The notes under the pieces: generated by a model
Database searches by the model: none
What the model was told of the DNA's origin: nothing
What the model saw: the letters and a program-made list of their open reading frames with translations, nothing else
Part shown: positions 42,479 through 51,732 of the stretch, in pieces
Layout of the letters: every line of letters starts with the position of its first letter
How positions within the stretch are numbered: the first letter of the stretch is position 1
Made by a program: the position numbers and the translations under genes
Source of the DNA: Neolewinella litorea
GTDB lineage: Bacteria > Bacteroidota > Bacteroidia > Chitinophagales > Saprospiraceae
Direction: 5' to 3'
Assembly (NCBI RefSeq): GCF_004803465.1
Contig: NZ_SRSF01000003.1
Span: forward strand, 1-64,000
Length of the DNA stretch: 64,000 nucleotides

Positions 42479-45322
42479 ATGCGCGCCCTTATTGGCATGT
42501 GCGTATTGGCGACCGGCGTCTTTTCCTGCCAGTCGGAGGGTGCGAATACCGTCGTCGACGACGGCAGTAAGCCCGAAGAGAACCGCTTTACCACCACCAT
42601 ATTGACCGATCCGGGATCACTGGACGAGCCTATGGCCTTCACTTTTCTGAGCGACGACGAACTGATGGTCGTGGAGCGCAAGGGCGGCGTGAAGACCTTC
42701 AACGTGGCCGAGCGGGAGATGCAGACCGTGGGGCAAATCCCGGTGAATACGATCTATACCAACAAAGAGGGGCAGTCGCGCCCCGCCGAGGAAGGGCTTA
42801 TGGGCGTGGCCGCCGACCCCGACTTCGTCGACAACCACTGGGTGTACATGCTCTACGCCCACCCCGAGGAGCCGAAGCACGTGCTGTCGCGCTACGAATT
42901 CAACGGTGATTCCCTGCTGCTGGGCACCGAAAAGGTAGTCCTGGAGTACCACGCCCAGCGGGAGGTCTGCTGCCACACAGGCGGCGGCATTACCTTCGAC
43001 AAGGAGGGTAACCTGTACCTGACCACCGGAAACAACACCGCCAACCCGCCCATCGGCACCTCCAATCTCGACGAGCGCCCCGGCCACGAAACCTCCGACG
43101 ACCAGCGCACCGCCGGCAATACCAACGACCTGCGCGGCAAGATCCTGCGCATCCACCCGGAAGACGACGGCAGCTACACCATCCCCGAGGGCAACCTCTT
43201 TGCCGAAGGCACCGAGGGAGCCCGCCCCGAGATCTACACCATGGGCCACCGCAATCCCTGGCGCGTGAGCGTGGACAGCAAGACCGGCTACATCTACTGG
43301 GGCGAGGTGGGCCCCGACGCCTCGGAAGACTCGCGCTACGGCCCCCGCGGCTACGACGAGTTTAACCAGGCCAAATCAGCGGGCTTCCACGGCTGGCCCT
43401 ACTTCATCGGCGACAACAAGCCCTACACCGATTACGATTACGCTACCGATTCGGTCACCGGAACCTTCGACGTCAACCACGTCGTCAACAACTCGCCCAA
43501 CAATACCGGCCTGGCCGAGCTACCCACTCCCGTTCCGGCCTTCATCTGGTACCCCTACCGCTACTCGGAGGAGTTTCCACTCATGGGCAGCAGCGGGCGG
43601 AGCGCCACTGGCGGACCCATCTTCCGGCAGGAGGACTTCCCGGAATCCGATTTTCGTTTCCCCAGCTACTACGAGGGCAAGTGGCTGATGGTGGAATTCA
43701 TGCGCGGCTGGATCATGGCCGTCGAGATGGACGAGAACGGTGATTACGTGGGCATGGAACCCTTCCTGCCGGGCGAGAATTTCTCGAGCGCCATCGATAT
43801 GCAGTTTAGCCCCGACGGACGGCTCTACGTTCTGGAATATGGCTCCGCTTGGTTCCGCGGCAACGAGAATGCCCAAATCAAGCGCATCGAGTACAACGGC
43901 GGCAACCGTCCGCCGGTAGTGGTAGCCAGCGCCGACCAGACCGCCGGCGCCCTGCCGCTGACGGTACAACTCTCCTCGGAGGGTACGGTGGATTATGACA
44001 AAGACGAACTGGAGTACCGCTGGACGGTGAGCTCCGATAACGGGTTCTCCGAAACCTACGACGAGGCCAACCCGACCGTCACCCTCGACCAGGAAGGCAC
44101 CTACACGGCGACCCTGGCGGTAACCGACGCGGCCGGCAATTCAGACCAGCAGAGCTTCGAGCTCCTGGCCGGTAACGCACCGCCGGAAGTGGACATCGTG
44201 ATTGAGGAGGGCAACCGCTCCTTCTTCTTCCCCGGCAGCCGCCTGAAGTACGACATCCGCGTGGCCGATCCCGAGGACGGTTCCCTCGCCGACGGACAGA
44301 TTTCCGCAGATGCCGTGGCCGTCAACTTTGACTACGCGCCCGAAGGCTACGACCCGATCGAGATCGCGCAGAACCACGTCAGCAGTGACGAATGGGTGAT
44401 CTACGCCCGCGGCAAGGAACTGATCAACGAAAGCGACTGCCTTTCCTGCCACCGGGAGGACGTATCCTCCGTAGGCCCCAGCTACCAGGCGGTGGCCGAA
44501 AAGTACGCCGGTGACCCCAGTATGAAACCCGTGATCGTCAAGCGCATCATCGAAGGCAGCGTAGGCCTCTGGGGCGACCACGCCATGAGTGCCCACCCCG
44601 ACCTTTCGGAGCGGGATGCCGGAATGATGGTGGACTACATCCTCAGCCTCGATGGTCCGTCGCCCGATCAGCAGTCGGTACCCCTGGCCGGTACCTACGT
44701 CACCGAAGTACCCGAACGGCAGAACGGAAAGGGCGGATACCTGCTGCGCGCGGCCTACACGGACCGCGGCACGGGTGACCTGAAGCCCCTGACGGCCGAG
44801 AAGATTATCGCCCTGCGCAATCCGGTGCTGGACGTTGAGAATTCGGACAAAACCGAGGGTACCCAGCTGCTTACCACCCCGGGCCGCTCCTTTAACGTGG
44901 TGGAAGACGGTGGCTACGTGGCTTACCGTAAGCTGGACCTTACCGGCATCTCCGAAATCGAAATCAAGGCCGAAGCCAGCGGCCGCTCCGGCGCGGCGGG
45001 AGGCGTCATTGAGGTGCGCTCCGGTGGGCCGGACGGAGAGCTTCTCGGCTCCACCGAGCAGATCAGCGTTCAGGACATCGACTTCGGGGCGGAACTGGGC
45101 AAACTGAAGGCCGAATGGGAAGCCGGTGGTAAGAAAGGCCCGGAGCCCGGCTGGGGTACCGTGCGCGAGAAGTTCCAGCCGCGGTACACCATCCCGATCG
45201 ACGGAGTGGAGGGACTGCATGACCTGTATTTCGTAGTACGCAACCCGGAAGTAAAACCCGGCCAGATCCTGGTTCAGCTCCAGAGTATCGAATTCAAAAA
45301 CACTAATCGCCTGTCCCGGTAA
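42479..45322 (+). CDS. Multidomain PQQ-type sugar dehydrogenase with PKD and cytochrome c domains
   Basis: 947 residues. Lipoprotein-like signal (MRALIGMCVLATGVFSC). Residues ~35-480 form a glucose/sorbosone dehydrogenase six-blade propeller (ERKGGVKTFN, CCHTGGGITFDKEGNLYLTTGNN, MGHRNPWRVSVDSKTGYIYWGEVGPDA). Residues ~490-570 are a PKD-type Ig domain. A mono-haem cytochrome c has C654-L-S-C657-H658 (DCLSCH). The last ~150 residues look like a beta-sandwich carbohydrate-binding domain. Electrons from sugar oxidation could pass straight to the fused haem. A sugar isomerase-like gene follows after 31 bases. Confidence 0.88.
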   Translation: MRALIGMCVLATGVFSCQSEGANTVVDDGSKPEENRFTTTILTDPGSLDEPMAFTFLSDDELMVVERKGGVKTFNVAEREMQTVGQIPVNTIYTNKEGQSRPAEEGLMGVAADPDFVDNHWVYMLYAHPEEPKHVLSRYEFNGDSLLLGTEKVVLEYHAQREVCCHTGGGITFDKEGNLYLTTGNNTANPPIGTSNLDERPGHETSDDQRTAGNTNDLRGKILRIHPEDDGSYTIPEGNLFAEGTEGARPEIYTMGHRNPWRVSVDSKTGYIYWGEVGPDASEDSRYGPRGYDEFNQAKSAGFHGWPYFIGDNKPYTDYDYATDSVTGTFDVNHVVNNSPNNTGLAELPTPVPAFIWYPYRYSEEFPLMGSSGRSATGGPIFRQEDFPESDFRFPSYYEGKWLMVEFMRGWIMAVEMDENGDYVGMEPFLPGENFSSAIDMQFSPDGRLYVLEYGSAWFRGNENAQIKRIEYNGGNRPPVVVASADQTAGALPLTVQLSSEGTVDYDKDELEYRWTVSSDNGFSETYDEANPTVTLDQEGTYTATLAVTDAAGNSDQQSFELLAGNAPPEVDIVIEEGNRSFFFPGSRLKYDIRVADPEDGSLADGQISADAVAVNFDYAPEGYDPIEIAQNHVSSDEWVIYARGKELINESDCLSCHREDVSSVGPSYQAVAEKYAGDPSMKPVIVKRIIEGSVGLWGDHAMSAHPDLSERDAGMMVDYILSLDGPSPDQQSVPLAGTYVTEVPERQNGKGGYLLRAAYTDRGTGDLKPLTAEKIIALRNPVLDVENSDKTEGTQLLTTPGRSFNVVEDGGYVAYRKLDLTGISEIEIKAEASGRSGAAGGVIEVRSGGPDGELLGSTEQISVQDIDFGAELGKLKAEWEAGGKKGPEPGWGTVREKFQPRYTIPIDGVEGLHDLYFVVRNPEVKPGQILVQLQSIEFKNTNRLSR

Positions 45323-45353
45323 AGACTACCACCACGGCACCAACACGTCCATC

Positions 45354-46394
45354 ATGTCATATCCAGAACACTCCCGCCGCAACTTTCTGCGCACTACGAC
45401 GGCCCTGGCCGGCGGACTCCTCCTCGCCGGGCCGGCCGTACAGGTGGCCCCGGCCATCCTGCGGCGGTACAATAAGCCCGACTCCCGCATCAATGGGGTG
45501 CAGATCGGTACCATCACCTACTCCTTCCGCAGCATGCCCGACCAGAGCGCGGAGGCCACCCTCGGATACATCACCGACGCCGGCATCAGCGCGGTGGAAC
45601 TGATGGGCGACCCCGCCGAGACCTTCGCCGGTGCCCCCGCAAACCCCGTGAGCATGGGCAAGATGTGGGGCATGATGCGCAAGCAACGGGATGGAGAATT
45701 GTCCGAGACCGAGCAGGAGGAACTGACCGAAATGCGGGCCCAGATGGAAGCCTACGGCAAGGAAATGGCCGCCTGGCGCAGCCGCGTGGGCATGGAGAAG
45801 TTCAAGCAACTCCGGAAGATGTACCAGGACGCGGGCGTGAGCATCTACGCCTTCAAGCCCCGGGCCTTTGGCAAGGACAATACCGACGCCGAGATCAACT
45901 GGGGCATGCAGGCCGCCAAGGCCCTCGGTGCCAGCCACGTTACCCTGGAGCACCCCGGCGACGATGCCCACACCCTGAAGCTGGGCAAGATGGCAAAGAA
46001 AAACGGCGTGAAGGTCGCCTACCACGGACACGAGCAGCAAACGCCGACCTTTTGGGATACGGCCCTGCAGCAGTCGAAGGGCAACGCCATGAACCTGGAC
46101 ATCGGTCACTACGTGGCCACGGGCGAGGACCCCATCGCCATCCTCAAAGCGCACCACCGCGACATCGCCAGCATGCACCTGAAGGACCGGCAGACGCCCG
46201 CCAACGGCAAGGGTAACCTAATGTGGGGGAAGGGGGACACGCCCATCGACCAGGTGCTTACGCTGATGAGCCGGGAGAAATACACCTTCCCCGCCACTGT
46301 CGAACTGGAGTACGACATCCCGGAAGGATCCGACGCCGTACAGGAAGTGGCCCGCTGCCTGGAGTACTGCCGCAAGTGCCTGGAAAAAAGCTGA
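45354..46394 (+). CDS. Tat-exported sugar phosphate isomerase/epimerase-like protein
   Basis: 346 residues. A twin-arginine signal (HSRRNFLRTTTALAGGLLLAGPAVQVAPA) is followed by an AP-endonuclease-2 / xylose-isomerase TIM barrel. Blocks: GTITYSFRSMP, ISAVELMGDPAETFAG, GASHVTLEHPGDD, VKVAYHGHEQQTP, MNLDIGHYVATGEDP, IASMHLKDR and VELEYDIPEG, which carry Glu, His and Asp at the usual metal positions. An uncharged sugar or keto-sugar substrate in the periplasm is likely, but not identifiable. Probably co-transcribed with the dehydrogenase; a strong terminator follows. Confidence 0.88.
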   Translation: MSYPEHSRRNFLRTTTALAGGLLLAGPAVQVAPAILRRYNKPDSRINGVQIGTITYSFRSMPDQSAEATLGYITDAGISAVELMGDPAETFAGAPANPVSMGKMWGMMRKQRDGELSETEQEELTEMRAQMEAYGKEMAAWRSRVGMEKFKQLRKMYQDAGVSIYAFKPRAFGKDNTDAEINWGMQAAKALGASHVTLEHPGDDAHTLKLGKMAKKNGVKVAYHGHEQQTPTFWDTALQQSKGNAMNLDIGHYVATGEDPIAILKAHHRDIASMHLKDRQTPANGKGNLMWGKGDTPIDQVLTLMSREKYTFPATVELEYDIPEGSDAVQEVARCLEYCRKCLEKS

Positions 46395-46417
46395 TTCCGC
46401 GCTAAACGAGTCTGTTT

Positions 46418-46454
46418 GCGGACCCCGTGCCTGGTTGCCAGGCACGGGGTCCGC
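46418..46454 (+). terminator. Strong intrinsic terminator (17-bp perfect stem)
   Basis: GCGGACCCCGTGCCTGG pairs perfectly with CCAGGCACGGGGTCCGC around a TTG loop, followed by TATTTATT. It closes the dehydrogenase-isomerase unit. Confidence 0.88.
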
Positions 46455-46660
46455 TATTTATTGTACGCTGGGGCAAAAATATTTTCTTAACGGGCAATGT
46501 CCGAGCATCTGTGTAGTTACATCTATACATCCAGCGGTGCATGGCTAGCGACCGGTGGATTGACTACTGAACCGTCATTTGGCGATCAGTAATGGTGTGG
46601 ATCTTTCTGCGGTGTAGTGCCAGGGAAGGAAGATTTTATAAGGTTTTAAAGAGACATCGA

Positions 46661-47881
46661 ATGAACACTTGCAACTTACTTGCAGGCCTACTTTTGTGGG
46701 CTGCACCCCTGGGGCTTATGGCCCAGGCCCCTTCCACCGATGGCCTTGTCGCCTACTGGAAATTCGACGAAAGCTCAGGTACGACGGCAAACGATACGGC
46801 TGGGATTTACAATGCGACCCTTAATTCCGGTGCGTCCTTTGCCCCCGACCAGGGACAGTCCGGTGGTGCCCTGAAGTTAAATGCCCTTACGGGTGGAGCC
46901 ACCGTCCCCTCCTTCGACCTCAGCGGCAGCGCCATCACCATCTCGGCGTGGGTAAAGGCCAACCCCACTACCAGTGGAGCCAACCGCCGCGTCCTGGGCA
47001 AGACCAACCCTGCCAATTCTAACGATTATTCATTCATCCTGAACGTGACAAGCCAGGAAGCAGTGGAGATGAAATTCATGCTGAACGGTTCCACCGCTAA
47101 CGCCAGTACGCGGGGCCGGGCGATCGTGGAAGGGCAATGGCACCACATAGCGGCAACCTACGATGGGTCGGAAATTGTGATATACGTTGATGGAGCATCG
47201 GAAACAACCTCCAAACAGAGCGGAACCCTTGTGAATACAGCCAATATGAAGTTGGGGATCGGAAACCGCCCCCAGGGCGCGGCGTCTGATCACCCCTTTG
47301 ACGGGTTGATTGATGAGCTGCGGGTCTATGACCGCAGCCTGAGCGCGAGTGAGGTAAGTAACCTGACCACTCCCCAAGCCTACCGCCAGCTGCCGGTAAC
47401 CTTTCTCTCCTTTCGTGCCGCTGCTACTTCCGCAGGAGTACAACTGGATTGGGCGGTAGCCGACCAACAAGACAATGCCGGGTTTACGGTAGAGCGGTCG
47501 AGGGACAGGCAGGAAGGCTTCGGCGACGTCGGCTTCGTTCCGGCCCACCAGTCCGGCGACTATCGTTTCGTGGAATACTCTGCCCCAACCGGTACGTTGT
47601 ATTACCGCCTGCGGCAGGAAGATTACGACGGGACCATCAGCTACTCCGATCTGGTCACCGTCCGGGGCGAGGAGGCAACGGGATTGTCCATTTTCCCCAA
47701 TCCGGCTTCCAGCTACGTCACCCTGCGGGGGTCGGGAACCTACCGTATCGTAGACGCAATGGGCCGCCGCGTTGCCACTGGCTCGATTGCAGACCAGCAG
47801 TCCATTCCGGTAGCCGATCTGCCGGCGGGAACCTACACCATGCTTTGCGCCGGGGAGCAGGCGCGGTTCGTGAAGCGCTAG
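46661..47881 (+). CDS. LamG-domain secreted protein with T9SS sorting tail
   Basis: 406 residues from the ATG at 46661. The signal peptide ends at GLMAQ. Residues ~25-230 are a concanavalin/LamG jelly roll (GLVAYWKFDESSGTTAND, AITISAWVKANP, GQWHHIAATYDGSEIVIYVDG, FDGLIDELRVYDRSLSASEV). A linker with the Bacteroidota-typical PVTFLSFRAA...VQLDWAVADQQDNAGFTVERS follows. The last ~75 residues are a type A sorting tail (LSIFPNPASSYVTL ... LPAGTYTML). Cell-surface carbohydrate binding is inferred. Confidence 0.88.
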   Translation: MNTCNLLAGLLLWAAPLGLMAQAPSTDGLVAYWKFDESSGTTANDTAGIYNATLNSGASFAPDQGQSGGALKLNALTGGATVPSFDLSGSAITISAWVKANPTTSGANRRVLGKTNPANSNDYSFILNVTSQEAVEMKFMLNGSTANASTRGRAIVEGQWHHIAATYDGSEIVIYVDGASETTSKQSGTLVNTANMKLGIGNRPQGAASDHPFDGLIDELRVYDRSLSASEVSNLTTPQAYRQLPVTFLSFRAAATSAGVQLDWAVADQQDNAGFTVERSRDRQEGFGDVGFVPAHQSGDYRFVEYSAPTGTLYYRLRQEDYDGTISYSDLVTVRGEEATGLSIFPNPASSYVTLRGSGTYRIVDAMGRRVATGSIADQQSIPVADLPAGTYTMLCAGEQARFVKR

Positions 47882-48031
47882 ACGGTCGGAGCCGTAAAGG
47901 GGCGGGGTAGCGCGGGGGCTTGTTTGTGGGTATGGCACCTGCGCTCCGCCGCCAAGAGACAGTCTGGCAAGCGGATAAGGGGAAAGTGCTACATTTCACG
48001 TCCTTTCCTTCACCGTTTACCTTTTCTCCCC

Positions 48032-50341
48032 ATGCGAATCCTATTGCTCGTTGTTTGCTGGTTCACCGTAACTGCGGCGGTGGCCCAGGACCGCGGCGTA
48101 CTCGATTTTGAACTGTCCACCCCCTGGACCGACCGGGTAGACCGCAGCAAGCCCTGGGACGTCTATCCGCGCCCCCAGATGACCCGTGCCGGGTGGACGA
48201 ACCTCAACGGATCGTGGGACTACGCCATCCGCCCCGTGGCCGAATCGCGGACACCGACACGCTGGGACGGCAAGATACTGGTCCCCTTTGCCGTGGAATC
48301 ACAGCTCAGCGGGGTTAAAAAATTGGTGGGGGAAGACAACCATCTGTGGTACCGGCGCACCTTCACGCCGCCCCGACTGGCCGACGGCGAAAGACTGCTG
48401 CTGCACTTCGGCGCGGTGGACTTTCGCGCGACCGTCTACGTGAACGGCCGGGTGGTCGGTGGCCACGAGGGCGGCTACGTACCCTTCAGCTTTGACGTGA
48501 CACCATACCTGAAGGGTAGGGGAGCGCAGGAACTCACCGTCCGGGTATGGGATCCCACGGATGCGGGCCTGCAGCCGCGTGGCAAGCAGGTCAACGAACC
48601 CGGTGGCATCTTCTACACCCCCGTTACCGGCATCTGGCAGACAGTCTGGCTGGAAGTGGTGCCCGGTGACCACCTCACCGACCTGCGCATCACCCCGAAC
48701 GTGGATGAGGGGGCGGTGGACGTACAGCTGCTGACCAGCTCCCTGCAGCGCGACCTGACGGCCCGCGTGCGCCTGACCCAGGCGGACGGCCGGGAAGTGT
48801 CGGTGCGGGAACTACCGCTGGTAGCCGGAGCCACATCTACGGCGGTGCGCCTGCCGCTGCCGGATGCCCGACTGTGGACGCCCGAGGATCCCTATCTCTA
48901 TACCCTGGAATTAGTCCTTACCGATAGGAACGGCGGGGTAGTGGACCGGGTGGAAAGCTACGTGGGCATGCGCAAAGTCAGTCTTGGCAAGGACGCCAAC
49001 GGCCATACCGTCATCCTGCTTAACGACCTGCCCTATTTTCAGTTTGGACCGCTCGACCAGGGATGGTGGCCCGACGGATTGTACACCGCGCCCACGCCGG
49101 AAGCCATGGTCTTCGACATCGAGATGACCAAAAAGTGGGGCTTCAACATGCTGCGCAAGCACGTCAAGACCGAACCGGCTACCTTCTACCACGCGTGCGA
49201 TACCCTGGGCGTGCTCGTATGGCAGGATATGCCCAGCGGCTATATCCACGACAGCACTTTCGTGGCCCCCGAGGCCGTCCGCGACGCCCGACAGCCCCTG
49301 GCCGACCGCCTTCACTTCGAGCGGGAATACCGGGAAATGATCGACGCCCTGTACAACTTCCCGAGCATCGTCTTCTGGGTGCCGTTCAACGAGGGGTGGG
49401 GGCAGTACGATACCGAGCGCATTGCCGACTGGACGCGCGCTTACGACCCTACGCGCCTGGTCGACGCTCCGAGCGGCTGGACCGACCGCGGCGCGGGCGA
49501 CGTCTACGACGCCCACCTCTATCCGGGGCCCGGCATGGAGGCACCCGAGGAAGACCGTGCTTCGGTGCTCGGTGAGTTCGGCGGCCTCGGCCTGGTGGTG
49601 CCCGAGCACCTCTGGTGGGACAAGCGCAACTGGGGCTACCAAAGCTACACCAATCAGGAGGAGCTAAATGCCGGCTTCCGCTCCCTCATCGAGGCCCTTT
49701 ACGGATTGCGCGCCCGGGGGCTCGCCGCGGCCATCTACACCCAGACCACCGACGTCGAAGGTGAGGTGAACGGACTGATGACCTACGACCGTGAGGTGAT
49801 GAAACTGGACACCGCCCTTTCCCCTGCACTGTTTGCTCCCCTTTACGCCCCGGCCCCGCGCAACCGTACCCTGCTCCCGACTTCGGAAACGGAGCCGCAA
49901 CTGTGGCGGATGGCCACCGCTTCCGGGGAAGACCTGCTGGTCGAAGGGCGGCTGCCGGCGCAGGAGCCGGTGCGCCGCGTCAATGGTCCCTTTGCTACCC
50001 ACGCCGACTTCTTCCAGCCCAAAGGCACTCAGTGGAAGGCGGATGAATACCTGTACCTCATCCGCAGTTTTCGCGTCGACCAACTTCCCGAACACCTCTT
50101 CGCGGAATTTTATAATCAGCGGGTGGATTTCCTGGTCTACCTGAATGGTGAGGTCCTGCTGGACGTGAAAGCCGGTGGCGGCGGATTCGGCCACTACAAC
50201 GTGCGGCGGATCGACGAAGGCCTCGACCAGCTCCGGCAAGGAGAAAATACCGTGACCATACGGGTAAACCGGGCGGGCGACGCCGAGCATTTGTCTTTCG
50301 ACTTCGGCTTATTCGGCACGGAGACCACCGGCGGCCGGTAA
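48032..50341 (+). CDS. Glycoside hydrolase family 2 protein
   Basis: 769 residues from the ATG at 48032, giving a signal peptide (MRILLLVVCWFTVTAAVAQ). Sugar-binding jelly roll (WTNLNGSWDYAI, HLWYRRTFTPP, VDFRATVYVNGRVVGGHEGGY), Ig-like domain, then the TIM barrel. The acid/base is E454 in VPFNEGWGQYDTERI and the nucleophile E515 in VLGEFGGLGL. The C-terminal ~120 residues form an extra beta domain. Beta-galactosidase, glucuronidase or mannosidase activity cannot be separated from sequence. Likely part of polysaccharide use along with the sulfatase. Confidence 0.9.
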   Translation: MRILLLVVCWFTVTAAVAQDRGVLDFELSTPWTDRVDRSKPWDVYPRPQMTRAGWTNLNGSWDYAIRPVAESRTPTRWDGKILVPFAVESQLSGVKKLVGEDNHLWYRRTFTPPRLADGERLLLHFGAVDFRATVYVNGRVVGGHEGGYVPFSFDVTPYLKGRGAQELTVRVWDPTDAGLQPRGKQVNEPGGIFYTPVTGIWQTVWLEVVPGDHLTDLRITPNVDEGAVDVQLLTSSLQRDLTARVRLTQADGREVSVRELPLVAGATSTAVRLPLPDARLWTPEDPYLYTLELVLTDRNGGVVDRVESYVGMRKVSLGKDANGHTVILLNDLPYFQFGPLDQGWWPDGLYTAPTPEAMVFDIEMTKKWGFNMLRKHVKTEPATFYHACDTLGVLVWQDMPSGYIHDSTFVAPEAVRDARQPLADRLHFEREYREMIDALYNFPSIVFWVPFNEGWGQYDTERIADWTRAYDPTRLVDAPSGWTDRGAGDVYDAHLYPGPGMEAPEEDRASVLGEFGGLGLVVPEHLWWDKRNWGYQSYTNQEELNAGFRSLIEALYGLRARGLAAAIYTQTTDVEGEVNGLMTYDREVMKLDTALSPALFAPLYAPAPRNRTLLPTSETEPQLWRMATASGEDLLVEGRLPAQEPVRRVNGPFATHADFFQPKGTQWKADEYLYLIRSFRVDQLPEHLFAEFYNQRVDFLVYLNGEVLLDVKAGGGGFGHYNVRRIDEGLDQLRQGENTVTIRVNRAGDAEHLSFDFGLFGTETTGGR

Positions 50342-50345
50342 ATCG

Positions 50346-51215
50346 CTACTTCGGCAGGTCGTTGTACACCCGGGCTTCGGGGGGCATGGCGAAAAAGTCA
50401 TCTCCGAGTTCGGGGCGGAAAGCGTAGTCCGTTACCTGGATGTCGGTGACCTTCTCACCGGGGTTTCCCTCGTTCCAGTAGTGGGTGTCGTAGCCAGTGG
50501 GCAGGGTGATGCCGTCGACCTTGGTCTTGCCGGTGATCTTCATCAGTTTCTCGGGCGTCTGTCCGCCGTCGGGGAAGTAGCCGGGGTAGGAAACGATGTA
50601 CCGCAGCGCGTCGAGCTGGCCGGTGTCGGGGTTCAGGTAAAGGACGTAATAATCCTGGTCAGCGTCACCCGTCCCTTCGTCGTAGGTCACCTTCACCATG
50701 TCGTAGGTGGTGCCGTCCATTTCCTGGGCGGGAAGCGCTTCAAAACGGATGCCTTCGTCGGCCAGTACAAAGGGCAGTCCCACGAAATAGTAGGGCGTCA
50801 GCGACCAGAATCGCGGGCTCATCCCGTCCACGCGCTCACCGGTCATCGACCAGGCCTGCTCCCCGTCGAAGCCGTACCGCTGGGTGGTGTCGGTGGCCAG
50901 CAGGTGAACGGCCCGGCTGTTGCGGTAGTCGTTGTAGGCCAGTGTGTTGCGCGGTGATCCATCATCCAGCGGCTGGTAATTGAAGTGGAAGTAAAGCGGG
51001 CTGTTGGCGTACCAGGCCTCGAGTCCGCCGTGCGCTTCAATGGCGCGTAATACCTGTTGCGCCGGAGCGCTGGTGCCGAGGCGTTCATAGGCCGCCGCGA
51101 TGCGGTCGGCGAAGGGCTCCGTGGTAGGTTGCGTTGTCGTTTCCTCTTTGGGGCCGGTTGTGTCGGTGGTGCATGCCGTCAGTAAGAGGAGGGCGAGCAG
51201 AGCGAGGTAGTGCAT
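50346..51215 (-). CDS. Lipoprotein of the DUF6503-like (LolA-fold) type
   Basis: 289 residues. A lipoprotein signal (MHYLALLALLLLTAC) is followed by a Thr/Glu-rich linker. The core runs from AHGGLEAWYANSPLYFHFNY through YGFDGEQAWSMTG and DYYVLYLNPDTGQLDALRYIVSYPGYFPDGG to a closing DYAFRPELGDDFFAMPPEARVY. This pattern resembles outer-membrane lipoprotein-sorting folds (LolA/LolB-like), but function is unknown. Convergent with the GH2 gene (4-base gap). Confidence 0.75.
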   Translation of the reverse strand: MHYLALLALLLLTACTTDTTGPKEETTTQPTTEPFADRIAAAYERLGTSAPAQQVLRAIEAHGGLEAWYANSPLYFHFNYQPLDDGSPRNTLAYNDYRNSRAVHLLATDTTQRYGFDGEQAWSMTGERVDGMSPRFWSLTPYYFVGLPFVLADEGIRFEALPAQEMDGTTYDMVKVTYDEGTGDADQDYYVLYLNPDTGQLDALRYIVSYPGYFPDGGQTPEKLMKITGKTKVDGITLPTGYDTHYWNEGNPGEKVTDIQVTDYAFRPELGDDFFAMPPEARVYNDLPK

Positions 51216-51267
51216 ATGGTTGGGCTTTGGTGGAGGACGTTTGGCGCGGCGGATGGTTCAGGGGGGC

Positions 51268-51321
51268 TGTCAGACGTCGGATCGGACGTCTGTCAAAATG
51301 ACAGACGTCCGACGTCTGACA
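51268..51321. repeat. Nested palindrome element, copy 1
   Basis: Arms built on GTCAGACGTCGG...ACGTCTGTC and GACAGACGTCCGACGTCTGAC around AAAAT. The left arm has five extra bases (ATCGG). Lies between two divergent genes, so terminator function is unlikely for this copy. Confidence 0.9.
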
Positions 51322-51371
51322 AGTTGTCCCCACCCTCAACCCTTCACCCCGTCGGCTTGTCTTTATCCATC

Positions 51372-51689
51372 ATGCGCGTCGCCTTACTCTTCCTGCTGGC
51401 CCTTCAGATGACCTTCCTGGCACTGGCGCCGTGCGGAGACCTGCTCAGCGGTGCCGAATGCGGAGATCCAGTGGAACGCTCCGATCACGAATCGCCGGAT
51501 CACGACGACGATTGCACTCCCTTTTGCTGCTGCTCTTGCTGCGGTATGCTGGCCGAAGCTCCCCCCGCCCTGGCCGTACTGGAAGAAGCTCTACCGATAC
51601 CGCCCGCGGGAAGCACCCATCCTGTCTGCAGTCCCGACTGGAAGACCATCGTGCCTACGACCGGACTCGGTCCGCCCCCCCGCGCTTAG
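51372..51689 (+). CDS. Small Cys-rich exported protein upstream of the Cus-type operon (DUF6660-like)
   Basis: 105 residues from the ATG at 51372. The signal peptide is MRVALLFLLALQMTFLALAPC. A central acidic/His stretch (SDHESPDHDDD) leads into CTPFCCCSCCG, six Cys in eleven residues, an evident soft-metal site. Proteins of this type are commonly encoded next to CusA genes in Bacteroidota; a periplasmic copper/silver sensor or buffer role is inferred. The efflux gene follows after 43 bases. Confidence 0.8.
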   Translation: MRVALLFLLALQMTFLALAPCGDLLSGAECGDPVERSDHESPDHDDDCTPFCCCSCCGMLAEAPPALAVLEEALPIPPAGSTHPVCSPDWKTIVPTTGLGPPPRA

Positions 51690-51732
51690 CTTCGCCGCTT
51701 TCTTTTTCCCGGTTTAGCTAAGTCTCCCTTAC

